A DNA stretch of 64,000 nucleotides, from assembly GCA_963768765.1 (NCBI GenBank), contig CAVYJK010000028.1:62001-126000 (forward strand). The letters are read 5' to 3'. The notes under the pieces are model-generated. The model was not told the origin of the DNA and made no database searches. It was given only the letters and a program-made list of their open reading frames with translations. Numbering within the stretch: the first letter of the stretch is position 1; each line of letters starts with the position of its first letter. Shown here one piece after another: positions 7,932-17,697 of the stretch. This DNA comes from DASWLF01 sp963768765. Lineage in GTDB: Bacteria > Desulfobacterota > Desulfobaccia > Desulfobaccales > 0-14-0-80-60-11. A program made the position numbers and the translations under genes.

Positions 7932-8975
7932 TCAGGGAATCAGCGGCACCAGGTCCAGCCCCATGGTCTCGGGCAAGCCGGACATCAGGTTGAAGTTGTG
8001 CACCGCCTGGGAGGCCGCGCCCCGGGCCAGGTTGTCGATGGCGGAGACCACGATGACCCGGCCCCGGTCCGGGTCGACCCGGACCCCCAGGTCGCAGTAG
8101 TTGGAGCCCCGGACGTAAATGGTGTTGGGCAGCGAGCCCACCGGGTGCAGCCGGATAAAGGGCTGGTCCTCGTAAAAACTCTGGAAGAAGTTAAGCAATT
8201 CCACTTCGGTGTACGGCCGGACCAAGCGGGCGTACAGGGTGCCCAGAATTCCCCGGCTCATGGGCACCAGGTGGGGGGAAAAAGTCACCGACACCGGCTC
8301 TCCCGCCAACCGGGTAAGCTCCTGCTCCATCTCCGGGTTGTGGCGGTGCTCCGCCACCTTGTAGGCCCGGAAGCCTTCGTTAACCTCGCAGTACTGGGTA
8401 GTAAGCGACGTCTGGCGCCCGGCCCCGCTCACCCCGGACTTGCAGTCGGCAATAATTGAATCCGGATGAATCAGTTTATTATGGACCAGGGGGGCCAGCC
8501 CCAGAATGACGCAGGTGGGGTAGCAGCCGGGGTTGCCCACCAGCCGGGCCTGGCCGACGGCGTACCCGTGGAGCTCGGGAAGCCCGTAGACCGCCTCCTT
8601 AAGCAGCTCCGGGGCCGTGTGGGGCTGATACCACTTTTCATACAGCGCCGCGTCCCGGAAGCGGAAGTCGGCGCTCAGGTCCACCACCTTGGCGCCCCCG
8701 GCCAGCAGGTGGGGGACCATCTCCATGGCGGTCTTATGCGGCACGCTGGTGAAAACCACTTCGGCCGCCTCGGCGATGGCCGCGGGATCAGGGGCAATGA
8801 AAGCCAGGTCGCAGATGCCGGCCAGGGCCGGGAACACCTGGCCGAAGGAACGTCCCTGCCACTCCCGGGAGGTGACCGCCACCAGCTCGGCCCCGGGATG
8901 GCGCACCAGGAGCCGCACCAGCTCCAGGCCGGTATAGCCCGAAGCGCCGATGACCGCTACTTTGATCTTATTCAC
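7932..8975 (-). CDS. argC: N-acetyl-gamma-glutamyl-phosphate reductase
   Basis: ArgC reduces N-acetylglutamyl phosphate to the semialdehyde in arginine synthesis, using NADPH. The 347-residue protein opens with the nucleotide-binding motif VAVIGASGYTGLELVRLL. It has the catalytic cysteine in LVGNPGCYPTCVILGL and a conserved histidine in AEHRHNPEME. Length is normal. It lies downstream of rpsI on the same strand with a gap of about 100 bases; an rpsI-argC neighbourhood is common in this phylum. Confidence 0.96.
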   Translation of the reverse strand: MNKIKVAVIGASGYTGLELVRLLVRHPGAELVAVTSREWQGRSFGQVFPALAGICDLAFIAPDPAAIAEAAEVVFTSVPHKTAMEMVPHLLAGGAKVVDLSADFRFRDAALYEKWYQPHTAPELLKEAVYGLPELHGYAVGQARLVGNPGCYPTCVILGLAPLVHNKLIHPDSIIADCKSGVSGAGRQTSLTTQYCEVNEGFRAYKVAEHRHNPEMEQELTRLAGEPVSVTFSPHLVPMSRGILGTLYARLVRPYTEVELLNFFQSFYEDQPFIRLHPVGSLPNTIYVRGSNYCDLGVRVDPDRGRVIVVSAIDNLARGAASQAVHNFNLMSGLPETMGLDLVPLIP

Positions 8976-9077
8976 AGCCCTGGAACTCCTCAGCCGATAT
9001 GAACCGATATGGAAGGATTAAGGGGCGGTTCGCGGACCGCCCCCGCAGGATAGGCAGTATTATGCGTAGGGAATGGA

Positions 9078-9473
9078 TTAGCGCTTGGAATACTGGCAGC
9101 CGCGGCGGGCGCCCCGGAGACCGTATTTCTTCCGCTCTTTGATGCGGGCGTCCCGGGTCAGGAACCCGGCCTTCTTCAAGATGGGACGCAACTCCGGGTT
9201 CATTTCCACCAGGGCCCGGCTCAGGGCGTGCTTGACGGCTCCCGCCTGACCTTCCGGGCCGCCGCCCCGAACATTCACCAGGATATCCATCTCAGGACCC
9301 ACGTTCACCAACTGCAAGGGCTTGCGCACCAGGTTGCGGGTGGTCTCCATGGGAAAGTATTCTTCGAAGTTCCGCTGGTTCACCATAATCCGGCCGTTGC
9401 CGGGCTTGAGGTAGACCCGGGCGATTGCGGACTTGCGTTTACCGGTGGCGTGGATGGTTCCTTGCTCCGCCAT
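9078..9473 (-). CDS. rpsI: 30S ribosomal protein S9
   Basis: Ribosomal protein S9 reaches the P-site tRNA with its basic C-terminal tail, here ending KKYGLRGARRGCQYSKR. The N-terminus GTIHATGKRKSAIARVYLKPG is diagnostic. ATG 9473 overlaps the rplM stop by one base (TGATG), typical of translational coupling, and is preferred over the TTG one codon upstream. The 131-residue length is normal. Confidence 0.97.
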   Translation of the reverse strand: MAEQGTIHATGKRKSAIARVYLKPGNGRIMVNQRNFEEYFPMETTRNLVRKPLQLVNVGPEMDILVNVRGGGPEGQAGAVKHALSRALVEMNPELRPILKKAGFLTRDARIKERKKYGLRGARRGCQYSKR

Positions 9474-9907
9474 CAATCCTCCCAGGGAAGGGGCACCGGT
9501 TGCTGGGCCTGGTGGGGGTGTTCCCCGCCGGCGTAGACCTTCAGCTTTTTCAGCAGGTGCCTTCCCAAACTATTTTTCGGCAGCATGCCCCGCACCGCAT
9601 GGCGCAGCACCTCTTCCGGTTTCTTGGCCAGGAGATGCCGGGCCGAGATTTCCTTCAGCCCGCCGGGGTAACCGGAATGCCGGTAATAGAATTTGTGGTC
9701 CAACTTCCGGCCGGTGAGTTGGACCTGGCCGGCGTTGACCACTACCACGAAATCCCCGGTGTCCATATGGGGCGTGAAGGCCGCCTTGGTCTTGCCGCGC
9801 AATACCATGGCGATGCGGCTGGCCAGGCGGCCCAGGACCTTGCCTTGGGCGTCCACCACGTACCACAGGCGGGGCACTTCCCCTTTCCGGGCGGTATAAG
9901 TTTTCAT
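9473..9907 (-). CDS. rplM: 50S ribosomal protein L13
   Basis: L13 is an early assembly protein of the large subunit. The sequence has the usual YTARKGEVPRLWYVVDAQGKVLGRLAS start and the HLLAKKPEEVLRHAVRGMLPKNSLGR segment. At 144 residues it has normal length. It forms a coupled operon with rpsI, whose start overlaps its stop. Confidence 0.97.
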   Translation of the reverse strand: MKTYTARKGEVPRLWYVVDAQGKVLGRLASRIAMVLRGKTKAAFTPHMDTGDFVVVVNAGQVQLTGRKLDHKFYYRHSGYPGGLKEISARHLLAKKPEEVLRHAVRGMLPKNSLGRHLLKKLKVYAGGEHPHQAQQPVPLPWED

Positions 9908-10164
9908 AACGGGCGCTCCTGAATCATAACCAGGTATTTATAACCGCCGCATCGGGGAGTTGTCAAGAGGCTAAGCCGCTTTTAAAATAATTCTCCGAGC
10001 GGTGCCGTCACCCCCGGTTGGTACCGCGCCAGGCCGGGGCCAGGGACCGGGAGGAAAAAATTTTCCCCCGCGGTGGCTTCCGGCCAAGGCACCAAAATTC
10101 TAAATTACTTTTCTTTGGGTGGAGAATGTGGTAGACAATTCTAGGAAATTGCCGGTGGGAAACT

Positions 10165-10917
10165 ATGCCATATTGCAGTCAATGCCAACTAATCCACGGA
10201 GAAGAGCATCGGTTCTGTCAACGCTGCGGCCAGTTGCTGAAAGGCTACCAGAACGCGGCGGCCCGCCCCTGTGCCCGCTGCGGCACCCTGACCTTTCCGG
10301 GACAGAAATTTTGCACGGAGTGCGGCCTGCCTCTCAGGACGGCCCGCATCAGCCAGGAAGAAGAACCGGTGCCGGATCGAACCCCGCTTTTTTATCCCCG
10401 GCGGCCTGAAGCCAAGCTGCGCCGCGGCTCCCGGCGCCCCCGCCGCATCCTTTCTTTCATCGGGGTAATCATCATCGCCCTGGGGGCCTTCTACGTCTGG
10501 CGCCACCTGCCGGTGCGCGGGCCGGGCCAAGACCGGGTTGCTCCCATCTCCTCGCCCCAGGACGATCTGCGCCGGGAAGTGGAGAAGATCTCCGAAAAGA
10601 TCCGGTCCGCCCATCTGAACAAAGACATCAACAAGTGGCTCAGCTGTTATAATTCCTCTTACCCCAACCTGGGGCGCCGGGAAAATCAGATGTTGGAGCT
10701 GTGGAAGAATTACGACATCAAGGAAGTCTCTTACCGCATCTCCAACGTTCAGAGCCAGGGCGACAACCAGGTCTCCGCGGACATTGTTTGGAACATCCAG
10801 GTTTATGATCATCGCACCCACGATTACACCCTGGTGAGGCAGAATTACAAAATCATCCTGGAGAGAGGCCCGGGCGGCTGGAAGATTCGGGACAGCAAGG
10901 AAGAGGGGACCTCGTAA
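10165..10917 (+). CDS. Double zinc-ribbon membrane-anchored protein of unknown function
   Basis: The 250-residue protein opens with two zinc ribbons: CSQCQ...CQRCG (residues 4-22) and CARCG...CTECG (residues 36-54). A basic proline-containing linker follows, then one membrane segment near residues 95-110 (ILSFIGVIIIALGAFYVW). The remainder is an extracytoplasmic domain of about 120 residues resembling an NTF2-like or nuclear-transport-factor fold (ISEKIRSAHLNKDINKWLSCYN, VSADIVWNIQVYDHRT, GGWKIRDSKEEG). The fold assignment is tentative. It is followed two bases later by the SH3 lipoprotein gene, so the two are probably co-expressed at the envelope. Confidence 0.7.
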   Translation: MPYCSQCQLIHGEEHRFCQRCGQLLKGYQNAAARPCARCGTLTFPGQKFCTECGLPLRTARISQEEEPVPDRTPLFYPRRPEAKLRRGSRRPRRILSFIGVIIIALGAFYVWRHLPVRGPGQDRVAPISSPQDDLRREVEKISEKIRSAHLNKDINKWLSCYNSSYPNLGRRENQMLELWKNYDIKEVSYRISNVQSQGDNQVSADIVWNIQVYDHRTHDYTLVRQNYKIILERGPGGWKIRDSKEEGTS

Positions 10918-10918
10918 G

Positions 10919-11596
10919 GTGAAGTCGGCACTTACCGGAGGACGGTTTTGGCTTTGGCTCTGCAGCCTGGGTCTGGTTTTGTGCCTGGCGGGCTGCATGC
11001 CTTCCATGTACCCTCCTACCCCGCCGGCGCCGCCACCCCCGCCGCCGCCGGCGCCGCCGCCCCAGGTGAGCCGGCCCATTCTTTATGTGGCGGTGAACCA
11101 CCTCAACCTGCGGGCCTGCCCCGGCATGGATTGCCCCAAGATCTCCCTCCTGGAAAAGAACGAGGAAGTGGAAAAAGTGGGGGAGGCGGAGGACTGGTCC
11201 CAGGTCCGGGTGAAACGGGACGGGCGCCTGGGCTGGGTGAACTCCCGTTATCTCTCCAAGGAACCGGCGCCCGCGGCTCCGGAGGTGGCGCCGGCCCCGG
11301 TGCCCACGCCCCCGGCCGTGGTGACGCCGCCGCCGCCGCTGCCCGAGAGACCGCCGGCGGTGGAAAAGCCCCAACCCCCGGAGGCCCCGGCTGCCATCAA
11401 GAAGAAGCCGGAGGAGGCCAAGCCGGCCAAACCCGCCAAGCCCACCAAGCCGGGTGAAGCCGCCGAGCAGCCGCCACGCCGCAAACCCGCGGAAGAGAAG
11501 CCGGCGCCACCTGCCGCCAAGCCCGTGCCGCCGGCTGAGAAGCCGGCGCCGCCGCCGGAGCCCGCGGAGCCCTCCGGGCGCATCCGGATTATGTAG
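10919..11596 (+). CDS. Proline-rich lipoprotein with bacterial SH3 domain
   Basis: Starting at GTG 10919, the 225-residue protein has a lipoprotein signal peptide with lipobox LAGC at residues 22-25. A Pro-rich stretch (PPTPPAPPPPPPPAPPP) follows. An SH3b domain covers residues about 50-115 (ILYVAVNHLNLRACPG, WSQVRVKRDGRLGWVNSRYL). The C-terminal half is a disordered tail of Pro, Ala, Lys and Glu (KPEEAKPAKPAKPTKPGE). SH3b domains often bind cell-wall peptides. The tail probably spans the periplasm or peptidoglycan. Function unknown; the gene sits directly behind the zinc-ribbon membrane protein gene. Confidence 0.75.
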   Translation: MKSALTGGRFWLWLCSLGLVLCLAGCMPSMYPPTPPAPPPPPPPAPPPQVSRPILYVAVNHLNLRACPGMDCPKISLLEKNEEVEKVGEAEDWSQVRVKRDGRLGWVNSRYLSKEPAPAAPEVAPAPVPTPPAVVTPPPPLPERPPAVEKPQPPEAPAAIKKKPEEAKPAKPAKPTKPGEAAEQPPRRKPAEEKPAPPAAKPVPPAEKPAPPPEPAEPSGRIRIM

Positions 11597-11599
11597 CTG

Positions 11600-11830
11600 T
11601 CAGCTGTCAGCGGTCAGCTTAAAGCACGTAGGGGCGGTTCGTGAACCGCCCCTCATAGTTTTAAGGATTCATGGCGCCCCGAACCCCGCCAAAAAATAGG
11701 GGCGTGATAAATCACGCCCCTACATTTTATTGCTACTCTCGCTTCTCTTCCTTCAAGAAGCCGAAAATCCAAATTTCCGAGACTAACCGATTAATAACCT
11801 TAAACTGCTCACTGCTCACTGCTCACTAAT
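11600..11830. repeat. Palindromic repeat cluster between the lipoprotein gene and fabH
   Basis: No gene is visible. 11600-11618 repeats CAGCTGTCAGCGGTCAG. 11628-11653 is a palindrome GTAGGGGCGGTTCGTGAACCGCCCCT. 11696-11723 is a second one with different inner arms (GGGGCGTGATAAATCACGCCCC). 11805-11827 is a tandem ACTGCTCACTGCTCACTGCTC. Confidence 0.7.
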
Positions 11831-11832
11831 TT

Positions 11833-12816
11833 TTACCACTCCAGGAGGGCCCCGCCCCAGGTGGCCCCGGCGCCGAAGCTCACCAGCAGCACCTTGTCCC
11901 CTTCCTTGATCTTGCCTTCCACAAGGGCTTCGTGCAGGGCGATGGGCACCGAGGCGGCGGAAGTGTTGCCGTACTTGTGGATGTTGACGAAGACCTTGTC
12001 CATGGGGACCCGGGCGAACCTGGCCCCGGCCTCCAGAATGCGGTAGTTGCCCTGGTGGATGATGAGGTAGTCGATCTCCTCCTGCTCCATGCCGGCCATT
12101 TCCAGGATGCGGGGGATGGAGGTCTTCACCGCGTTGACCGCGAACTTGAAGATATCAGGCCCGTCCATCTGCAGGAAATGCCGCCGGGTGTGCGTCTGGG
12201 GCGGCCGGAAGGGGCTGACGTGCTCGTCGAACTCGGTTTCGCAGGAGAGCTTCATGTTGAGGTTGGAGGCGATGAACGAGGCGACGATGCGGCCCCGGGA
12301 ACTGGGCCCCGCCACCACGGCCCCGGCCCCGTCGCCGAACAGCAAACAGGTGGCCCGGTTGGTCCAGTCCGTGAAGCGGGAGTTGGTGTCAGAGCCGATG
12401 ACCAGGGCGTACTTGCCTTCGGGGGCCACCAGGCGCTCCGCCACGTACAGGGCATAGTTGAAGCCGCAGCACCCGGCCTGGAGGTCAAAGGCCGCGGCCT
12501 TACCCCCCAGCCCCAGCTCTTCCTGGACCCGGATGGCCCCAGCCGGGAAAAAATAGGCGGGAGTGTTGGTCGCTAAAATGATATAACTTATTTGCTCGGG
12601 TGCGATTCCGGCGGCCTCCAGGGCCCGGCGGCCGGCGATGACGGCCATGGAGACGCTATCCTCCTCCGGGGCGGCGATCCTACGCTCCCGGATGCCGCTG
12701 CGCTCCACAATCCAGGCATCCGTGGTGTCCACTATCTTCTCCAGGTCCTGGTTGGTCAAGACCGCCTCCGGCAGGTAAACGCCGGTTCCCAGGATGCCGA
12801 TCTGCTTCTTGGTCAA
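11833..12816 (-). CDS. fabH: Beta-ketoacyl-ACP synthase III
   Basis: FabH condenses acetyl-CoA (or another primer) with malonyl-ACP to start fatty-acid synthesis. The 327-residue protein has the complete Cys-His-Asn triad: the cysteine in DLQAGCCGFNYAL, the histidine in YLIIHQGNYRI and the asparagine in NIHKYGNTSAASVPIAL. GTGVYLPEAVLTN is the usual N-terminus. It stands alone here, away from other fab genes, flanked by repeats, so a specialised priming role cannot be excluded. Confidence 0.93.
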   Translation of the reverse strand: MTKKQIGILGTGVYLPEAVLTNQDLEKIVDTTDAWIVERSGIRERRIAAPEEDSVSMAVIAGRRALEAAGIAPEQISYIILATNTPAYFFPAGAIRVQEELGLGGKAAAFDLQAGCCGFNYALYVAERLVAPEGKYALVIGSDTNSRFTDWTNRATCLLFGDGAGAVVAGPSSRGRIVASFIASNLNMKLSCETEFDEHVSPFRPPQTHTRRHFLQMDGPDIFKFAVNAVKTSIPRILEMAGMEQEEIDYLIIHQGNYRILEAGARFARVPMDKVFVNIHKYGNTSAASVPIALHEALVEGKIKEGDKVLLVSFGAGATWGGALLEW

Positions 12817-13094
12817 TGCTGCCCCCTAGCCTCAAAGGTTATGCACGAAATTTATACCGCAGGAGGGGTAAAAAGGCAAATTAAATGGCCCCATGGGATC
12901 TCGGGGCCGGCGGTGATTGATGATTCATCCGGGAACCCGGTCAGAATTATGATAAAATTGAAATATGGTAAAAATCTGCGAAAAAGCGAGATTCTATTAG
13001 GTTAGATATGGCTTAAGGTTCGAAAGGGTAGTCCTGAGGCAAGGATAAAGGCTGCCGGCCTTTGGGGAATTTCTCAAAACTTTCCTATCTAGGC

Positions 13095-13146
13095 TTGACT
13101 TCAATATATGGTATAGTAGTATACGAAAAACTACAATATCTTGCAA
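13095..13146 (+). promoter_or_regulatory. nrdJ promoter with a candidate pair of NrdR boxes
   Basis: TTGACT (13095-13100) and TAGTAT (13117-13122) form a -35/-10 pair with a 16-base spacer. Two sequences related to the NrdR box, CTTCAATATATGGTAT (13099-13114) and CTACAATATCTTGCAA (13131-13146), lie 32 bases apart. This is the phased tandem spacing typical of NrdR operators in front of ribonucleotide reductase genes. Each matches the consensus at about two-thirds of positions. The stretch 12817-13090 before it shows no feature I can support. Confidence 0.5.
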
Positions 13147-13186
13147 TAAGGCCTAATCCATAAGTCGTTTAAATTTGGAGGGAATA

Positions 13187-15399
13187 ATGTCGTCGCTGCC
13201 AGGGGAAGTCCAGGGAAATCGCGGGCGAGCTCCCGTTATCTCCCAACGCCGTAGTGGTCCTGAAAACGCCGCTACCTCAAGAAGGACGATAAGGGCGAGG
13301 TGGCCGAAGCGGCTCCGGACATGTTCCGCCGGGTGGCCGAAACCATCGCCAGGAGATCGACCGCTCAGTACGACCCCCAGGCCGAAGTGGCCGCCACCAC
13401 CCGCAAGTTCTACGAAATCATGTCCAGCCTCTCCTTCATGCCCAACTCCCCCACCTTGATGAACGCCGGCCGGGAGCTGGGCCAGCTCTCCGCCTGCTTC
13501 GTCCTGCCGGTGGACGACGACATCGAGTCCATCTTCGACGCGGTGAAGCAGACGGCCCTCATCCACAAGTCCGGCGGGGGCACCGGCTTTTCCTTCTCCC
13601 GCATCCGTCCCGCCAACGATCCGGTGCTCTCCACCAAGGGGGTGGCCTCGGGCCCCCTCTCCTTCATGAACATCTTCGACGTGGCCACCGAGACCATCAA
13701 GCAGGGCGGCACCCGCCGGGGCGCCAACATGGGCATCCTCAGGGTGGACCACCCGGACATCGAAAAGTTCGTCACCTGTAAGAACGACACCAAGCGTCTA
13801 ACCAACTTCAACATCTCCGTGGGGCTCACCGACGAGTTCATGGAGGCGGTGAAAGCGGGCGGAGACTTTCCCCTGGTCAACCCCCGGACCAAACAAGAAG
13901 TGAAGCGGGTCAGCGCCTCGGCCCTCTTCGACCTCATCGTCCAGAGCGCCTGGGGCACCGGCGAGCCCGGCATCATCTTCCTGGACGCCCTGAACCGGGA
14001 CAACCCGCTGCCCCACCTGGGGGAGATCGAAGCCACCAACCCCTGCGGCGAGCAGCCCCTGTTGCCCTATGAGTCCTGCAACCTGGGGTCCCTGAACCTG
14101 GCCCAGGTGGTCAAAGACAACCAGATCGACTACCCGGCCCTGGGAAGTCTGGTGCACACCGCGGTGCACTTCCTGGACAACGTCATCGACGCCAACCGCT
14201 TCCCCTTGGAGCTCATCAAGGAGCACACCCTGAAGACCCGGAAGATCGGCCTGGGGGTCATGGGGTTCGCCGATATGCTGGTGAAAATGGGCATCCCTTA
14301 CAACTCCGAGGAGGCGGTGGCCGTGGCCGAGCAGGTCATGGCCTTTATCCAGAAGGAGGCCAGGCGGGCCTCCGCCAACCTGGCCGACCGCCGGGGCAAC
14401 TTCCCCTACTATGCCGGCAGTCGCTACGACGGCAACGGCCTGGGGCGCATGCGCAACGCCACCACCACCACCATCGCCCCCACCGGCACCATCAGCATCA
14501 TCGCCAGCTGCTCGTCCGGCATCGAGCCCCTGTTTGCGGTCTCCTACGTGCGCCGGGTGCTGGAAGGCACCGAGCTCATCGAGGTCCACCCCTACTTTGA
14601 GGAGCTGGCCAAACAGCGGGGCTTTTATACCCCGGAGCTGATGAAGCGCATCGCCAGCACCGGCTCCATCCGGGAAATCAAGGAGATCCCCCAGGATATC
14701 CGCCGCCTCTTCGTCACCGCCCACGAAACCTCGCCCCAGTGGCACATCAAACTCCAGGCCGCCTTCCAGAAGTACACCGACAACGCGGTGTCCAAGACGG
14801 TGAACTTCCCCCAGCAGGCCACCGTCGACGACGTGCGCCAGGTCTACCTCATGGCCTACGACCTCGGCCTCAAGGGGGTCACCATCTACCGGGACGGCAG
14901 CCGGGAAGAGCAGGTCCTGAGCTTTGGGGCCTCCAAGGCCACCATGCAGTACATCACCCCCCGACCCCGGCCGGAGCGCACCACCGGAGTAACGGAGCTG
15001 ATCCAGACGGGCTGCGGCAGGCTCTACGTCACGGTGAACCAGGACCACCTGGGCTTCTGCGAGGTCTTCGCCCAGATGGGCAAGACCGGGGGCTGCGCCA
15101 GCTCCCAGATCGAGTCCACCGGGCGCCTCATCTCGCTGGCCCTGCGCTCCGGGGTGAAGATCGACGCCATCATCAAACAGATCACCGGCATCCGCTGCCC
15201 CAGCCCCAACTGGCAGAACGGCTGCCAGGTGCTCTCCTGCCCCGACGCCATCGCCAAGGTGCTCGCCAGCGTGGCCCAGGTGGACCCGCCGGCGCCCACC
15301 CAGGCCACCATGGGGGCCTGCCCCGACTGCGGCGGCGCCATGGACCACGAAGGTGGCTGCCTGGTCTGCCGCAACTGCGGCTTTTCGCGGTGTAGTTAA
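13187..15399 (+). CDS. nrdJ: Vitamin B12-dependent ribonucleoside-diphosphate reductase (class II)
   Basis: NrdJ makes deoxyribonucleotides with adenosylcobalamin and needs no oxygen. The clean frame is 13300-15399 (699 residues). It has the active-site cysteines in LGQLSACFVLP and NPCGEQPLLPYESCNLGSLNL, the TGCGRLYVTVNQDHLGFCEVF segment, and a C-terminal zinc ribbon CPDCGG...CRNCG. Upstream, a ribosome binding site GGAGG precedes ATG 13187. The codons between encode a normal N-terminus (ELPLSPNAVVVLK, then RRYLKKDDKGEV) only if one G is removed from 13202-13205 and one A from 13263-13266. Both look like homopolymer errors, so the intact gene would start at 13187. NrdR-like boxes overlap the promoter. 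Confidence 0.95.
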
Positions 15400-15404
15400 T
15401 GAAT

Positions 15405-15890
15405 TTTGGGGAAAGGGGCCAGGGACAAAAGCCCCTGCCCCCTTCCCCAAACCCCATCCCCCAACCCTATAAGTAGGGGCGACCCGTTGGGTCGCCCCAG
15501 AAAAATGTAGGGCGGGCACTGCCCGCCAGCAATAACCTCAAGAACAGGTGGGCCATGCCCACCCCACATGGTGGCACAGGCTTTCCATCCTGTGCTTTTT
15601 TTTACACAGGCGAGACGCCTGTGCCACTGAGGCCGGTGCCACTGACGGCGGTGCCACTGGCCCCTGCCCTCCCCTACATCCCATCCCCCAACCCCATAGA
15701 AAACTGTAGGGGCGGGTTTGAAACCCGCCCCTACAGTTTTTCCGCCCCTCCTTTTCACCTTTGCAAAACCCCCCTTTTTGCCGTATAGTGCCCTTTGATA
15801 AGGGAAACTGTAAGGGCGCGCCCAGGTGAGCGCCCTCAAGGGGCGGACACGCGGGTCCGCCCCTACAAAAATTTGTAAAATTTGTAAAAT
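15405..15890. repeat. Dense palindromic repeat cluster between nrdJ and the AI-2E permease
   Basis: About 480 bases without a gene, filled with palindromes. These are a G/C-rich hairpin 15405-15465; TAGGGGCGACCCGTTGGGTCGCCCC (15474-15498); GGGCGGGCACTGCCCGCC (15510-15527); GGTGGGCCATGCCCACC (15548-15564); CACAGGCGAGACGCCTGTG (15605-15623); a tandem GGTGCCACTG(A/G) stretch 15624-15660; GTAGGGGCGGGTTTGAAACCCGCCCCTAC (15707-15735); and a composite 15808-15866. Confidence 0.75.
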
Positions 15891-15908
15891 AGAGAGACCC
15901 GCAAAGGC

Positions 15909-17183
15909 ATGACCGAACCCGAATCCCAGGAAGAGCGCCAGGCCCAGGAGACCAAGCCGTCGCCTGAGGCCGGTGCGGCCGCGGCCCCGCCGGCGGCGGC
16001 GGAGACTGCCCCCCCCGCCCTCCCCTGCGCCCCCTGCCCTCCTGCCGAGGAAAAGCCGGCCTTCCCCACCCACTTCGCCCGGCTGTTCTTCGGGGCCGTC
16101 ACCCTGCTGGTGCTCTATTACTCCTACCTGGTCATCAAGCCTTATCTGTTGGACATCTTCATGGCCCTGGTGCTCTTTTTCACCGCCCGGCCCCTTTATC
16201 AGATTCTGTGCCGCCTGCTCTGGGGCATGAAAGGCCCTGGCGTCGGCGCTCACCTGCCTCATCCTGGCCCTGGTCATCCTGATTCCCCTGTTCACCCTGA
16301 TGAGCATCATCGCCAACCAGGCCCTGGAGTTCTCCAGCCAGGTGAGCCAGGGGATGCAAGGCGGCGAGCTCTGGCAGTGGATCGCGGCCAAGATCGACGT
16401 CCTCAAGGGTTACCTGGCCCATCTCAATCTGCCCCTTGCCGCCGGGGGAGATCAACTGGAGCAGATCGTCCAGACGGTGGTGACCAATGCCAGCACCTTT
16501 ATCTACACCAACGCCATCGGCCTCATCAAGGGCTTCACCTACTTTCTTCCTGGACCTGATGCTGGTGCTGTTCATCGCCTTTTTCATGTTCTTGCAGGGC
16601 GACGCCTTTATTGACGAAATCAAGAAGCTCTCCCCCCTGGATGCAGCCCACAACGACGAAATCCTGCGGGAGACGGAAGTCACCATCAAGGCCACCCTCT
16701 GGGGCACGGTCATCGTGGCCTTCGTCCAGGGCTTCCTGGGGGGGCTGGGCTTCCTGATCTTCGGCCTATCCCAGCCTGCCTTCTGGGGCACGGTGATGAT
16801 CCCCGCCGCGGTGATCCCGGTGGTGGGCAGCGCCATCATCTGGGGGCCGGCGGCCGTTTATCTCATCTTCACCGGACACCTGGGCCCCGGCATCGGCCTC
16901 ATCATCTGGGGCGGGGTAGTGGTGAGCGTCATCGACAACGTCTTAAAGCCCATCCTTGATGAAAGGGAGCGGCTCCACCCCCAGCATCTTCATCTTGTTC
17001 AGCATCCTGGGGGGTCTCACCTACTTCGGCATGATCGGCTTCATCCTGGGGCCCCTGATCCTGTCGTTTCTCCTGTCGCTGCTCCGGATTTACCAGAAAA
17101 CCATCCTGGCCCAGCCGGCGCCGGCCGCGGCGGCGGTGGCGGAAAGCGCCAAACCCGGCCCCCCGCCGGGGAATAGCCCTTAA
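15909..17183 (+). CDS. AI-2E family (UPF0118) transporter, frameshifted in three places
   Basis: AI-2E-family proteins are multi-pass membrane permeases, originally named for autoinducer-2 export. The product is spread over three frames. The N-terminus has a disordered Pro/Ala/Glu tail, then LFFGAVTLLVLYYSYLVIKPYLLDIF. The middle reads SALTCLILALVILIPLF and LMLVLFIAFFMFLQGD. The C-terminus reads GVVVSVIDNVLKP and FILFSILGGLTYFGMIGFILGPLI, a family signature. Each switch equals one extra base: in AAA 16230-16232, TTT 16543-16545 and near TT 16956-16957. Corrected, it would be about 424 residues, normal for the family. Sequencing error or recent decay are both possible. The substrate is unknown. 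Confidence 0.8.
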
Positions 17184-17189
17184 ACCCGG

Positions 17190-17690
17190 CAAGTTTGAGG
17201 GCAGGGCCGGGGGAATGTGGCACAGGCGCCCTCGCCTGTGATCACCCCATCCTGGGCACGGCACGCCGTGCCCCTACAGCTCCCATCCCAGCCCCCTTTA
17301 TGAGAGCTCTGCAAAATTCTTCGATGACAGGTTCAGGATGGCAAAACCTTTTTAAATCCCCCTAAATCCCCCTTTTTCAAAGGGGGACTTTATATAGCCA
17401 AGTTATTGACAACGCACGTCTTTAGAAATTCCCCCCTTTAATAAAGGGGGGTTAGGGGGGATTTCTCTGTAGCCATCTGAGGCATAATTCCCTTACCAAA
17501 GTCACTTTCTCAGAGGTCCCCTTTATGGGGTTTGGGGGTGGGATTCAGGGAGGACTGTAAGTGGGCCGTCGGCCCCTAGCCCCCTCCCTGAAAAAGTATT
17601 TTTCCCGAGGCTTTTTCAGGGAACAGCGCCACCCCTAAAAAAACAGGGGCGGGTTACAAACCCGCCCCTACGTTTAACCGCCATAATTCT
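17190..17690. repeat. Repeat-filled 500 bp between the AI-2E permease and SWIM-protein genes
   Basis: No gene is visible. 17220-17241 is CACAGGCGCCCTCGCCTGTG. 17352-17466 is the CCCCCTAAATCCCCCTT...AAAGGGGG / CCCCCCTTTAATAAAGGGGGGTTAGGGGGG family, also found at 29128-29217 and 53518-53668. 17519-17640 is a G/C-rich gene-end unit. 17645-17672 is GGGGCGGGTTACAAACCCGCCCC. Confidence 0.7.
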
Positions 17691-17697
17691 TCGCCTT

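Noticed and set aside
10189..11374. Minus-strand frames opposite the zinc-ribbon and SH3 lipoprotein genes
   Set aside because: Low-complexity Gly/Arg-rich shadows of Pro-rich coding DNA.
13798..15519. Long minus-strand frame opposite nrdJ
   Set aside because: Same composition artefact; nrdJ is unambiguous on the other strand.
16548..16970. Programmed frameshifting in the AI-2E permease gene
   Set aside because: Three switches in one gene, no slippery heptamer with downstream structure, and similar indels in unrelated genes make error more likely.
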